Shown piece by piece: positions 17,303 through 25,992 of a DNA stretch of 50,462 nucleotides. A model generated the notes under the pieces. It ran no database searches, was not told the origin of the DNA, and worked only from the letters and a program-made list of their open reading frames with translations. Origin of the DNA: Burkholderiales bacterium (GTDB lineage: Bacteria > Pseudomonadota > Gammaproteobacteria > Burkholderiales > UBA11063); assembly GCA_019744945.1 (NCBI GenBank), contig JAIETT010000085.1, forward strand, positions 1 through 50,462. The letters are read 5' to 3'. Each line of letters begins with the position of its first letter. Position 1 is the first letter of the stretch. The position numbers and the translations under genes were made by a program.

Positions 17303-18286
17303 ATGCAAAAAATTAAAACTGAAGCATTTATTGAGGCGTTTCCATTTATAAAAATCACTATTATTGGGTTTGTGGTTGGTTTGATTGGTTTAGTGTTATC
17401 TAATTCGTTATTTTGGAGTGTTGTATTTTCAATAGTATTGATTTTAGATCTTGTTTTTATCGCTTTTTTAATTTTTTGTCTAATTTACTATAATATTAAA
17501 AAAAATGTCGTTAACCATAAAAAGCCATTAGTTAATCAAAATCAGTCAAGTTTAATGGCACGCTTAACGAAAAATGACCATTTAAAATATAGTGAATTAA
17601 ATAAAAAACCTAACGATAATGTAAATGATTGGGAGGATATTAGTCAAAAAGAAGAGCATTACAATTATCCAGAGCAAAATATTTGTGTAGATATGACTTT
17701 ATCAATCAGAAAGAGAACTATTGATATTCTACCCACCTATGACTACAGTGAGAAAGCAACCGAAAACTACGTTAGCAGATTAGTGCGTTCAAAAATTTTT
17801 ATTGATAATTCAACTTCAGAAATCAAACGATTAACTAATGGAAGAATAAATACAGCGATTCACAACAGTGGTGAATTATTTTCGAATGAAGAGAAAAAAG
17901 AGTTAGGAATAAAATACCGAGGTCATTTAGGCAAAAATTTTTATGATATTTTGCGAGATAAAAGTGACGCTAAGGCAGCAATTGAGATGTATAGAGAATT
18001 GCAAAAAATATCACTTCAGGAATATTTTGAATTGCAAGAAAATGATAGACATCTTTTTCTTGCTAATAATGATAGAGAGGAAGCTATTTCTGGAGGTTAT
18101 TCGATTGGTGTTTGGTGTTGTTTGAAGTCAACAGAGTGTGAATTTGAAAGTCATAGAACATTAAATAGGAAAAGGTTTAATATTATTGAAGGAATGATTG
18201 ATCCAGAATATAATGTGGATTCTATAAGAATTTTTCCAGGGGAAGAATATGGATGTAAATGTAGAATAAGCGAATATGTTAGATAA
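17303..18286 (+). CDS. two-TM membrane protein with C-terminal Mu gpF-like (head morphogenesis) motif
   Basis: Two N-terminal TM segments; HRTLNRKRFNIIEG...IRIFPGEEYGCKCRI. Confidence 0.5.
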   Translation: MQKIKTEAFIEAFPFIKITIIGFVVGLIGLVLSNSLFWSVVFSIVLILDLVFIAFLIFCLIYYNIKKNVVNHKKPLVNQNQSSLMARLTKNDHLKYSELNKKPNDNVNDWEDISQKEEHYNYPEQNICVDMTLSIRKRTIDILPTYDYSEKATENYVSRLVRSKIFIDNSTSEIKRLTNGRINTAIHNSGELFSNEEKKELGIKYRGHLGKNFYDILRDKSDAKAAIEMYRELQKISLQEYFELQENDRHLFLANNDREEAISGGYSIGVWCCLKSTECEFESHRTLNRKRFNIIEGMIDPEYNVDSIRIFPGEEYGCKCRISEYVR

Positions 18287-18293
18287 TATTGCA

Positions 18294-18323
18294 TTGACAG
18301 AAAGCCATGGATTAGGATAGAAT
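18294..18323 (+). promoter_or_regulatory. sigma70 promoter of first C4-like leader
   Basis: TTGACA-18-TAGAAT. Confidence 0.7.
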
Positions 18324-18349
18324 ACCGTTAGAGCTGAAAAGCTTCGGAC

Positions 18350-18549
18350 TTGAAAACTCCTTTGTCTAGCGGTTAGCCGCTTCCGATATACATGGCTTTT
18401 TTTATATCTATACCTACCTATAGGTGTGGTTTCAAACCTACCCTAAACTTGCCGCGGTTTCAAACTATAGCAAGAACCAATGGCAGGAGAGGGCGAATAT
18501 AATACCCGCAAGGGGAATAAGCCTAGCCGTCTAGACACGGTGTTTTCAA
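18350..18549 (+). ncRNA. C4-like antisense/leader RNA, copy 1
   Basis: TTGAAAAC...TGTCTAG (seg1) complementary to CTAGACA...GTTTTCAA (seg2); located between promoter and Rha-type gene. Confidence 0.65.
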
Positions 18550-18622
18550 CTCCTGCCTTACCCAACAATTTGAAAACTTGTTTGGTAAGTTATTGAAAAC
18601 AATCTATGTCTAGGATCACATC

Positions 18623-19801
18623 ATGTCAAAAAATCAACTACCAATGGCGATAAAACCATCCACAACACCTAAACAACACATTCTGACTAATTTACTTAAC
18701 TGTTTCACCTTTGTGGATGTTGAAAAACAGTTAGTTATCGCAGCACCAATATTCCTACATCTTGGATATGATGAGGAATCAGCTGAGATGGTTTTATCCC
18801 AGCCGATGGTGCAACAATATACTAATTGCGCTGGATTTACCCCACGCGAAACATCATTTATTCGCATAGCTCAAATTGGTGAGCTAATTGTCAATGCGCC
18901 AAAAACTAAATATGTTGCTCACATCCTTGAATTTGTAAAAAACACACTAATGCCATTATTTAAGTCGCAGCAGCAAACTCAAGCGCAGATTAACTCTGAT
19001 TTTAGCCAAGAAATTACATTCAATCCAGTTAATGCAAATCAACCATTAACCATGTCGAGTTTAGAGATTGCTACGATGTGCGATAAAGAGCATCGTAACG
19101 TAATGGCGGATATAAAAAACATGTTTGAACAACTAGATATTAGTAGCGCTGATTTTTCAGCTGTATATAAAGCAAGCAATGGAAAGATGAATCCATGCTT
19201 TAATTTAGACAAAGAAATGTCATTGACCTTGGTTACCGGCTACAACGTCACTTTACGCCATAAAATCATTAAGCGCTGGCAAGAATTAGAAAATCAATTA
19301 ACTGGCGGTATGCCGCAAATTAGCGCCCAGCCAGTTGCTGTTGCACCAGCTCCAACCCGTGGACTACCTAGTGCCAAAGATTTAGCTTTGATGGTGATCA
19401 AATCCGAGGAAGAGAAAGAATCATTGTTAATTGATTATAACTTTCTGAGCGATACGCTTTGCCAGACGATTAGAGAAAAATCTGCAATTAGTTCTAAGCG
19501 TGAAGCATCGGTGATGGGTAAATTAGCCCGCGCCAATGATAAAATCCGTCGGCTGGAAGCGCAAGACGTGCTGGATCTAGATGGTGAAAAACTATCTTTG
19601 ATGCAAATTGCGAATAAATTGAACGTTGCACCGAATGCGATTGCTGCGGTGGTTGCACATTTGGGCATTCTTGGCTTATCTGCACTTGGCGAAGCTCGCT
19701 GCGTCGGTAAAAATAACGGCAAAGATGTAAGAGACTGGTTTTACAATCCTATGGCGGTAATCTTAATTCAACAAAATTTAGAAAGAGGTAAATTATTATG
19801 A
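18623..19801 (+). CDS. Rha-type phage regulatory/antirepressor-like protein, copy 1
   Basis: LTMSSLEIATMCDKEHRNVMADI...GYNVTLRHKIIKRWQELE (Rha domain) plus distinct N- and C-terminal domains. Confidence 0.85.
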   Translation: MSKNQLPMAIKPSTTPKQHILTNLLNCFTFVDVEKQLVIAAPIFLHLGYDEESAEMVLSQPMVQQYTNCAGFTPRETSFIRIAQIGELIVNAPKTKYVAHILEFVKNTLMPLFKSQQQTQAQINSDFSQEITFNPVNANQPLTMSSLEIATMCDKEHRNVMADIKNMFEQLDISSADFSAVYKASNGKMNPCFNLDKEMSLTLVTGYNVTLRHKIIKRWQELENQLTGGMPQISAQPVAVAPAPTRGLPSAKDLALMVIKSEEEKESLLIDYNFLSDTLCQTIREKSAISSKREASVMGKLARANDKIRRLEAQDVLDLDGEKLSLMQIANKLNVAPNAIAAVVAHLGILGLSALGEARCVGKNNGKDVRDWFYNPMAVILIQQNLERGKLL

Positions 19802-19944
19802 AAAAACGAACTGAATATTTTGGCAGCAATCCAGTGCGGTATTTGCAAGATGAGCATGGTTTAGATTATGTTTGTGTGCAAGATTTGCGCGATGCGTGTG
19901 ATTTAACGATGATTGAGCATGTGGGTAATAACACGATAAATTAA
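19798..19944 (+). CDS. 48 aa micro-ORF with BRO-N-like pattern
   Basis: ATGA overlap; MKKRTEYFGSNPVRYLQDEHGLDYVCVQDLRDACDLTMIEHVGNNTIN*. Confidence 0.5.
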   Translation: MKKRTEYFGSNPVRYLQDEHGLDYVCVQDLRDACDLTMIEHVGNNTIN

Positions 19945-19949
19945 CAGGA

Positions 19950-19978
19950 AAACCCGCCACTATTGGCGGGTTATTTGT
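19950..19978. terminator. bidirectional terminator between micro-ORF and second integrase
   Basis: aaaacccgccactattggcgggttatttg. Confidence 0.75.
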
Positions 19979-19981
19979 ACG

Positions 19982-21154
19982 TTATTGGCTTACCAATAAA
20001 TCAATGAGATCAGCATAATCCTGCAGTAGTTTTGCGCGCGGTTCGCTGAGGTGTGTCTTAAGGTATGATTTGTTTACGCCTTTTTGAACATGACCCAATG
20101 CCATGTCAATAACTTTATAACTGTGGTTATTGTCAGCCAATAAAGTCATTGCGGTACGTCGCGCATCATGAGGAGTAAATTCACCAATTCCATATTTCTC
20201 ACCCAATTGTTTACAGTAGCGGCATAGTGTATCGCCACTATAATGCTCTTCGCGACAATTAAATACATATTTTGCCGCAGGATGTTTTTGTCGTAATTCC
20301 TTCAGTTTATGTACCAGCTGAAGAGGTATGCGGACAATGAAATTATCAATGCGTTTGGCATTTCTCACGGTGACTTTTTGATTAATCAAATCAATATCAG
20401 ACCATTCAAGACTAAGTAATTCATTGCGGCGTAGCATAGTGATAAATAACATATAAATAGCTGTTTTAATTGTTATTGGTATGTCATCATCATTCCATAA
20501 ATTCTTAAATAACCCACCCAATTTATTTTCATTTAAATATCGCGTGCGAACATTTATTTTATATCTGGCTTTTATATTAATCTCAAGCTTTTGCATGATA
20601 TATTTTTCATCATAAGCAAATCTGAAGATGGCTTTTATCTCGCGGAGTAAAGTTGCTGCAGTTGATGGTGATTTATGTTTCACTCGGTCAATAACACAAG
20701 CAATATCGGTTTCGGTAATTTTAGAGATAATCGTGCTATTCAACAGCGCAGCTTTATTTAGTACGGCAACCAACTTTGCTTTGGATTGTGCTTTAAGTGA
20801 ACGTTTGCATGAATCAATATAGATATCAACTATAGTACCAAATGTCTTGCCGAGTTTGGTCTGTTCTTTCTCATGAGTGTGGACGTTAATACCTTTACGT
20901 ATTAGACTGCGCATTTCATCCGCCAGCACTCTTGCTTTACTTAGAGTAATGTCGCGAGCGTCACCAATTAGCTTCCAACTTAACTGTGTCTTGTCACCTA
21001 TTTTGCTTTGTGTTCTTAGCTTCCATACATACGAATGTTTATTTTTGAATAGGTATAAGTTATGACCATCATGTAGAGATGAACCAAATAGTGATTCCCG
21101 CATAAAGTCATTGATATTTTGTTTAGTGAGTAGTTTAGATTTTATCTTTGGCAT
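19982..21154 (-). CDS. second tyrosine integrase (P4-like, DUF4102-type N-terminus)
   Basis: LYLFKNKHSYVWKLRTQSK..., TMLRRNELLSLEWSDID, HDARRTAMTLLADNNHSYKVIDMALGHVQKGVNKSYLKT. Confidence 0.95.
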   Translation of the reverse strand: MPKIKSKLLTKQNINDFMRESLFGSSLHDGHNLYLFKNKHSYVWKLRTQSKIGDKTQLSWKLIGDARDITLSKARVLADEMRSLIRKGINVHTHEKEQTKLGKTFGTIVDIYIDSCKRSLKAQSKAKLVAVLNKAALLNSTIISKITETDIACVIDRVKHKSPSTAATLLREIKAIFRFAYDEKYIMQKLEINIKARYKINVRTRYLNENKLGGLFKNLWNDDDIPITIKTAIYMLFITMLRRNELLSLEWSDIDLINQKVTVRNAKRIDNFIVRIPLQLVHKLKELRQKHPAAKYVFNCREEHYSGDTLCRYCKQLGEKYGIGEFTPHDARRTAMTLLADNNHSYKVIDMALGHVQKGVNKSYLKTHLSEPRAKLLQDYADLIDLLVSQ

Positions 21155-21344
21155 TTCAGTTACTTTAAAAAAAGTATAAAAATAAGTATAAAAGAATATT
21201 CTTTCATAACATATTGAAATGCAATTGTAATTGTTGATATTGATGTGTGTTGTTATATTTATCAGGGATGTGTGAACCTAATAAACACAGGGATTATATC
21301 ATAAGTACGGTAAATTTATACTTTACCGACATTTTAAAGTTTAT

Positions 21345-21373
21345 TTGACACGGGCGCACAATTTAGCTATAAT
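21345..21373 (+). promoter_or_regulatory. consensus sigma70 promoter (candidate late pR'-like promoter)
   Basis: TTGACA-17-TATAAT exact consensus; CGGTAAA/TTTACCG inverted repeat just upstream (21308-21328). Confidence 0.85.
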
Positions 21374-21403
21374 TGTCATACTTGAAACAATTGTAAGTAT
21401 AGA

Positions 21404-21428
21404 AAAGCTCCGAGAATATCGGGGCTTT
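21404..21428 (+). terminator. intrinsic terminator 1 after promoter
   Basis: aaagctccgagaatatcggggctttttt. Confidence 0.85.
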
Positions 21429-21462
21429 TTTGTTGTTATGTTATTGATGTGTATCAATATAT

Positions 21463-21498
21463 GAAAGCCTCATGCAGTCACTGCGTGGGGTTTTTTTA
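21463..21498 (+). terminator. intrinsic terminator 2
   Basis: aaagcctcatgcagtcactgcgtggggttttttt. Confidence 0.75.
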
Positions 21499-21604
21499 TT
21501 GGATTGCTTCTCGCTAAAAATCTCAAGGTACTCCCAGCGAATTAGGAATCCTCACGGGTGAATTCAGCGCAGAGTATCGCTAGTAATAAAGTTTCAAAAT
21601 TAGC

Positions 21605-21710
21605 TCAACTTTCGCTCAACTCTGTTTTGTAGCTTTTTTGCACTTATTGGGTAATATTAAAATTTATCAATATATTATCAGCAAAGTATTACTTCAACTT
21701 TCGCTCAACT
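21605..21710. repeat. two exact 17-bp repeats near terminase
   Basis: TCAACTTTCGCTCAACT at 21605-21621 and 21694-21710. Confidence 0.85.
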
Positions 21711-21755
21711 TTTTAACACCTTCGTTTATGCGATGGTATTTTTATTGGAGTTTAT

Positions 21756-22307
21756 ATGATTTTAATTACACAAACAGAATTTGCAAAAAAGATGGGAGTT
21801 ACTAAATCAGCTATTTCAAAATTAGTGGCACAAAAAAAATTACCAGTTGAGGGTAAAAAAATAATTATGCCAGATGCCGAGCGTGCTTACCACTTACGTA
21901 AAAGCGGTGTGGGATTAACAGCTCCAGCAGCAGTTCCTGAAATTTTAGAACCTGGACAATTTCCAGTAAAATCTGATGGTGATGCAACTATGCAAGATTT
22001 ACTAAATGCTAAATGTAAAAAAGAAAATGCACTTGGTGATCTTCATGATACGAACTTAAAAAAAATTAAAGGTGAGTTATTATCAGTTGAAGAAGTTAGC
22101 GCACAAGTCGTGAAACTTTGCGCTACTGTCCGCAATAACTTTATTAATCTACCAAATAAAATTGCTCCGTTATTAGTTGATTTAAGCGCTGCTGAAATTC
22201 AATTAAAATTAGATGATGCAGTGAATGATATTTTGACAGATATCTATAATCTTCGCAATGAATACTTAATGGATTCAGAAAATGAGCCATCCGCAAATAT
22301 TTCTTAA
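21756..22307 (+). CDS. terminase small subunit (Nu1/DUF1441-like)
   Basis: N-terminal HTH (QTEFAKKMGVTKSAISKLVAQKKLP), immediately upstream of large subunit. Confidence 0.8.
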   Translation: MILITQTEFAKKMGVTKSAISKLVAQKKLPVEGKKIIMPDAERAYHLRKSGVGLTAPAAVPEILEPGQFPVKSDGDATMQDLLNAKCKKENALGDLHDTNLKKIKGELLSVEEVSAQVVKLCATVRNNFINLPNKIAPLLVDLSAAEIQLKLDDAVNDILTDIYNLRNEYLMDSENEPSANIS

Positions 22308-24114
22308 TGGCGTAAGTACTTTTAAGCCAAAGCCTAAATTAACTATTTCACAATGGGCAGATCAGTATCGCTATATTGCTCGTGGTACTAGTCCAGAGCC
22401 TGGACGCTGGCAGACGCGTAGAACACCATATACTAGAGAAATTATGGACGTGTTTAACTCGGTTGCTAATTTAGTGGTTGTCTGTGCTAGTTCGCAAGTT
22501 GGTAAAACCGAGATTGGATTAAACATTCTCGGTTTTTATATGGCTGAAGATCCATCGTCAATTATGTATCTTATGCCGACTGAGGGTATGGCCAATGATT
22601 TCAGTAAAACGCGTATTGAGCCAATGATTAAAGCTAGCCCAGTACTTAAAGAATTGTTTAGTGGTAATACTCGGGATAGTGACAATACGATTGAGTTAAA
22701 AACTTTTCCATCGGGATATGTGGCGATTTATGGCGCGAGTACACCAACTAAATTAGCAAGTAAACCAATTCGAGTATTAATTGCTGATGAAGTGGATCGT
22801 TTTCCAGAGGAGCTGCCAAAAGAGGGCGATCCGATAAAATTGGCTCTACAGCGTACGACGAATTTCTTTAATCGTAAAATTTTAATTATTTCCACTCCAA
22901 CAACGAGAGAGAAATCACGAATAATCGAGTGGTTTGAGAAATCTGACAAGCGCTACTACTACATTCCATGCCCAGATTGTGGACATGAATTTGTGTTAAT
23001 GTGGGAGATGGTTAAGTGGCAAAAAGCTGAAAATGGTGAATTATTAATTGATTCGGTCTATTTAGAATGTCCAGCCTGTAGTTTTCATATCACAGACCGC
23101 CACAAACCTGAATTTTTAGCAAACGGCCGTTGGGTTAGAACTGCAGAACATAAAACCATGCCTGGTTTTCATATCTCCAGTTTATACAGCCCTTGGGTTA
23201 AATTTGCTGAATTGGCTGCAGAGTTTATTGAAGCAAGTCGTTCACGAGATAAATCCAAACTTCGTGAGTTTATTAATTTGAAACTCGGTGAGCCGTTTGA
23301 GGATGCTGCAGAAGAGATTGAGATTGAAACGTTGCAAGCACGGCGTGAATATTACAATTGTGATTTACCAGAAGGTGTCCTATATTTAACTGCTGGTGTT
23401 GACGTGCAAGATGACCGTTTAGAATGTCAGATTATTGGTTGGGGAATAGGTAAAGAATCATGGATAATTGAATATCGTCAATTTTATGGTAATCCAACTG
23501 GTGATGAGGTATGGCAAAAACTAGATGAAAAATTATCGCAGAGTTTTTCTTTTGCTGATGGTAGAAAATTAGCTATTGGCGCTGCATGCGTAGATAGCGG
23601 TGGTCATCATACCTCAGAAGTATATAAATTTACTAAATCACGCCGAGGTAAAAGAATTCATGCGATTATTGGTCGAGCAGGACAAGGGCGACCGATAGCT
23701 GGTAATTTTACGACAAATAATAAAGCTAAAGTAATGTTATTTACAATTGGAGTTGATAATGCAAAAGCAACTCTATATCAACGGCTGCACTTACAGACAG
23801 TGGGTCCAGGATTTATACATTTTCCATTTGAAACTGAAAAGCTTTGTGATGACTTTTATTTAAGAGGTTTGCTTTCTGAGAAATTAGAAATGAATTTCAA
23901 GAGTGGTAAGAAAAAATGGGAATGGAAAAAGATTGTGGCCAGAAATGAACCATTGGACACCGCCGTTTACGCGTTAGGCGCGCTGGAAATATATCCACCT
24001 AATTTTGAGCGATTAAAATTAGAGGTTGCAGAATTACCCAAAGAAGTTAAACCAACACAGCGCCGAGTAATTTCAGAGCGTAAAATTGTTAGCAGCATTA
24101 ATATTTATGAGTGA
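22282..24114 (+). CDS. terminase large subunit, GpA family
   Basis: VVCASSQVGKTEIGLN, IADEVDRFP, TAGVDVQDDRLECQIIGWG. Confidence 0.95.
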   Translation: MSHPQIFLNGVSTFKPKPKLTISQWADQYRYIARGTSPEPGRWQTRRTPYTREIMDVFNSVANLVVVCASSQVGKTEIGLNILGFYMAEDPSSIMYLMPTEGMANDFSKTRIEPMIKASPVLKELFSGNTRDSDNTIELKTFPSGYVAIYGASTPTKLASKPIRVLIADEVDRFPEELPKEGDPIKLALQRTTNFFNRKILIISTPTTREKSRIIEWFEKSDKRYYYIPCPDCGHEFVLMWEMVKWQKAENGELLIDSVYLECPACSFHITDRHKPEFLANGRWVRTAEHKTMPGFHISSLYSPWVKFAELAAEFIEASRSRDKSKLREFINLKLGEPFEDAAEEIEIETLQARREYYNCDLPEGVLYLTAGVDVQDDRLECQIIGWGIGKESWIIEYRQFYGNPTGDEVWQKLDEKLSQSFSFADGRKLAIGAACVDSGGHHTSEVYKFTKSRRGKRIHAIIGRAGQGRPIAGNFTTNNKAKVMLFTIGVDNAKATLYQRLHLQTVGPGFIHFPFETEKLCDDFYLRGLLSEKLEMNFKSGKKKWEWKKIVARNEPLDTAVYALGALEIYPPNFERLKLEVAELPKEVKPTQRRVISERKIVSSINIYE

Positions 24115-24121
24115 GTAAAAC

Positions 24122-24340
24122 ATGACTGAATTGGAAGAAGCTAAAGAAATGCTAAGCGCGTGTAAAGCTGCACAGTTAGCGGCGTTACGCGGGGCAAAGT
24201 CTTACATGATTGGCAGCCGACAGTTAACACGTTATGATTTGGCCAATATCCGTAATGAGATTATTTTTTGGCGTGGTGAGGTGGCACGATTAAGTGGAAC
24301 ATTTAGACGAGTTATGCAAATTGCACCAGGGGGAAATTAA
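24122..24340 (+). CDS. gpW-like head-tail joining protein
   Basis: Size, position between TerL and portal. Confidence 0.75.
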   Translation: MTELEEAKEMLSACKAAQLAALRGAKSYMIGSRQLTRYDLANIRNEIIFWRGEVARLSGTFRRVMQIAPGGN

Positions 24341-25923
24341 TGTTTGAAAAATTGACAGCGAAAGTAAAGCAAGTATTTAATGCGTATGCAACAACTGGTT
24401 CAAATACTTCATATGGTCAAAATTCTGGTACTGGTTATGGTGGATCAGGTGGTGGCGGTGCAGCTAGCAGCGCAACTACGGCGCTTTGGGATTCGTTTAG
24501 CACTTCAGCGGATAGTGATTTAATTGTAAATCGTGACACACTAGTACAGCGCAGCCGTGGTTTATTTATGTCCACGCCATTAGCGACTGGAGCGATTAAA
24601 AGTATTGCCAGCGGAGTGGTTGGCGGCGGATTAACACTATCAGCTAATATTAATTATGAATACCTTGGTATTGACCGCGAAGTGGCACGGGAATTAGAGA
24701 AGAAAATAGAGTTTGAGTTTGGTTTATGGGCTAATGATGCTGATTGTTGTGATAGTACTGGAACATTAAATTTTGAACAAATGCAACAATTAGCCATGCT
24801 TTCAGTATTACTAAGCGGTGATGTATTTATTCTGATGCCAATAATTGAGCGTAAAAACTCAATTTATGATTTAAAACTAAAGTTTCTCGAAGCGGATCGG
24901 GTACAAAATCCTAGATCTAGAGATTTACATAAAAATATTTTAGCTGGGATTGAGATTGATGATACAACTGGTAGACCATCGCACTATCATATAGTTAATC
25001 AGTTGCCGTATGCGGTTAATTACGCGACGGTAAAACCTACAGAATGGGCGCGAGTACCTGTATTTGGTGAAAAATCTGGACGTAGAAATATTTTGCATTT
25101 GTTTACCGTTGAACGTCCTGAGCAACGACGAGGAATTCCGTTGTTATCGCCTGTGATCAATACCTTTAAGCAATTATCGCGCTATACAGAAGCTGAAATT
25201 ATGGGTGCAATTGTCCGTACTATGTTTGCGGCATTTATCCAAACGGACGACCCAACTGGTGAATTACTCGAAGAAATCAAGGCGCAGGGTTACAAAGATA
25301 GCCCGTTATATAAAATGGCTCCTGGTATGGTTATGACGTTAAAGCCAGGAGAAAAAATGGTTACAGCAACCCCTGGTGGAGCTAATCAATCATTTGATGT
25401 CTTTATTGGCTCAATACTCAAACAGATAGCTGTTGCAATTGAAATTCCGCCAGAAGTTATGATGAAAAATTTTACATCAAGTTATTCTGCATCTAGAGCT
25501 TCAATATTAGCTGCTTATGAAATGTATAAAACCCGCCGCAAATGGTTGATCAACAAGTTCTGCGAACCTGTTTACCGAGAATGGTTGTCGGAAGCTGTGG
25601 CTAAGGGGCGAATTGCGATGCCTGGATTCTTTGATGATACTGCGATTAAAGCAGCTTGGTGCGGAGCAAATTTCTTTGGAAATTCATTAATGCAAATAGA
25701 TCCAATCAAGGAAGTTGAAGCGGCTGAAAAACGCGTACAGGCTGGTTTTAGCACTCGCGCAAAAGAAGCTTCTGAGCTAACGGGACTTAATTATGATGAA
25801 TTAGTAAAAATTCGTGCAGCAGAAGAAAAACATCAAGATACATTCCGGAGAACAGAAAAGCCTGTTTACACTGGAACGGTTGAAAGTAGTGCTGCAGTAG
25901 TCGCAGTAAAGCAGAAAAAATAA
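24340..25923 (+). CDS. portal protein, lambda gpB family
   Basis: Length, position, FTSSYSASRASILAAYEMYKTRR motif. Confidence 0.93.
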   Translation: MFEKLTAKVKQVFNAYATTGSNTSYGQNSGTGYGGSGGGGAASSATTALWDSFSTSADSDLIVNRDTLVQRSRGLFMSTPLATGAIKSIASGVVGGGLTLSANINYEYLGIDREVARELEKKIEFEFGLWANDADCCDSTGTLNFEQMQQLAMLSVLLSGDVFILMPIIERKNSIYDLKLKFLEADRVQNPRSRDLHKNILAGIEIDDTTGRPSHYHIVNQLPYAVNYATVKPTEWARVPVFGEKSGRRNILHLFTVERPEQRRGIPLLSPVINTFKQLSRYTEAEIMGAIVRTMFAAFIQTDDPTGELLEEIKAQGYKDSPLYKMAPGMVMTLKPGEKMVTATPGGANQSFDVFIGSILKQIAVAIEIPPEVMMKNFTSSYSASRASILAAYEMYKTRRKWLINKFCEPVYREWLSEAVAKGRIAMPGFFDDTAIKAAWCGANFFGNSLMQIDPIKEVEAAEKRVQAGFSTRAKEASELTGLNYDELVKIRAAEEKHQDTFRRTEKPVYTGTVESSAAVVAVKQKK

Positions 25924-25941
25924 AATATATAAATTTAAATC

Positions 25942-25973
25942 AAAACCCTAGAAGTTACATTTCTAGGGTTTTT
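25942..25973 (+). terminator. hairpin inside late operon
   Basis: aaaaccctagaagttacatttctagggttttt. Confidence 0.7.
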
Positions 25974-25992
25974 GCATTTCTAGGAGCGAAAA

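Noticed and set aside
18301-18399. AAAGCCATG/CATGGCTTT complementarity flanking the first leader
   Set aside because: The left arm lies within the promoter, upstream of the expected transcription start, so it is unlikely to form in that RNA; no counterpart at the second leader.
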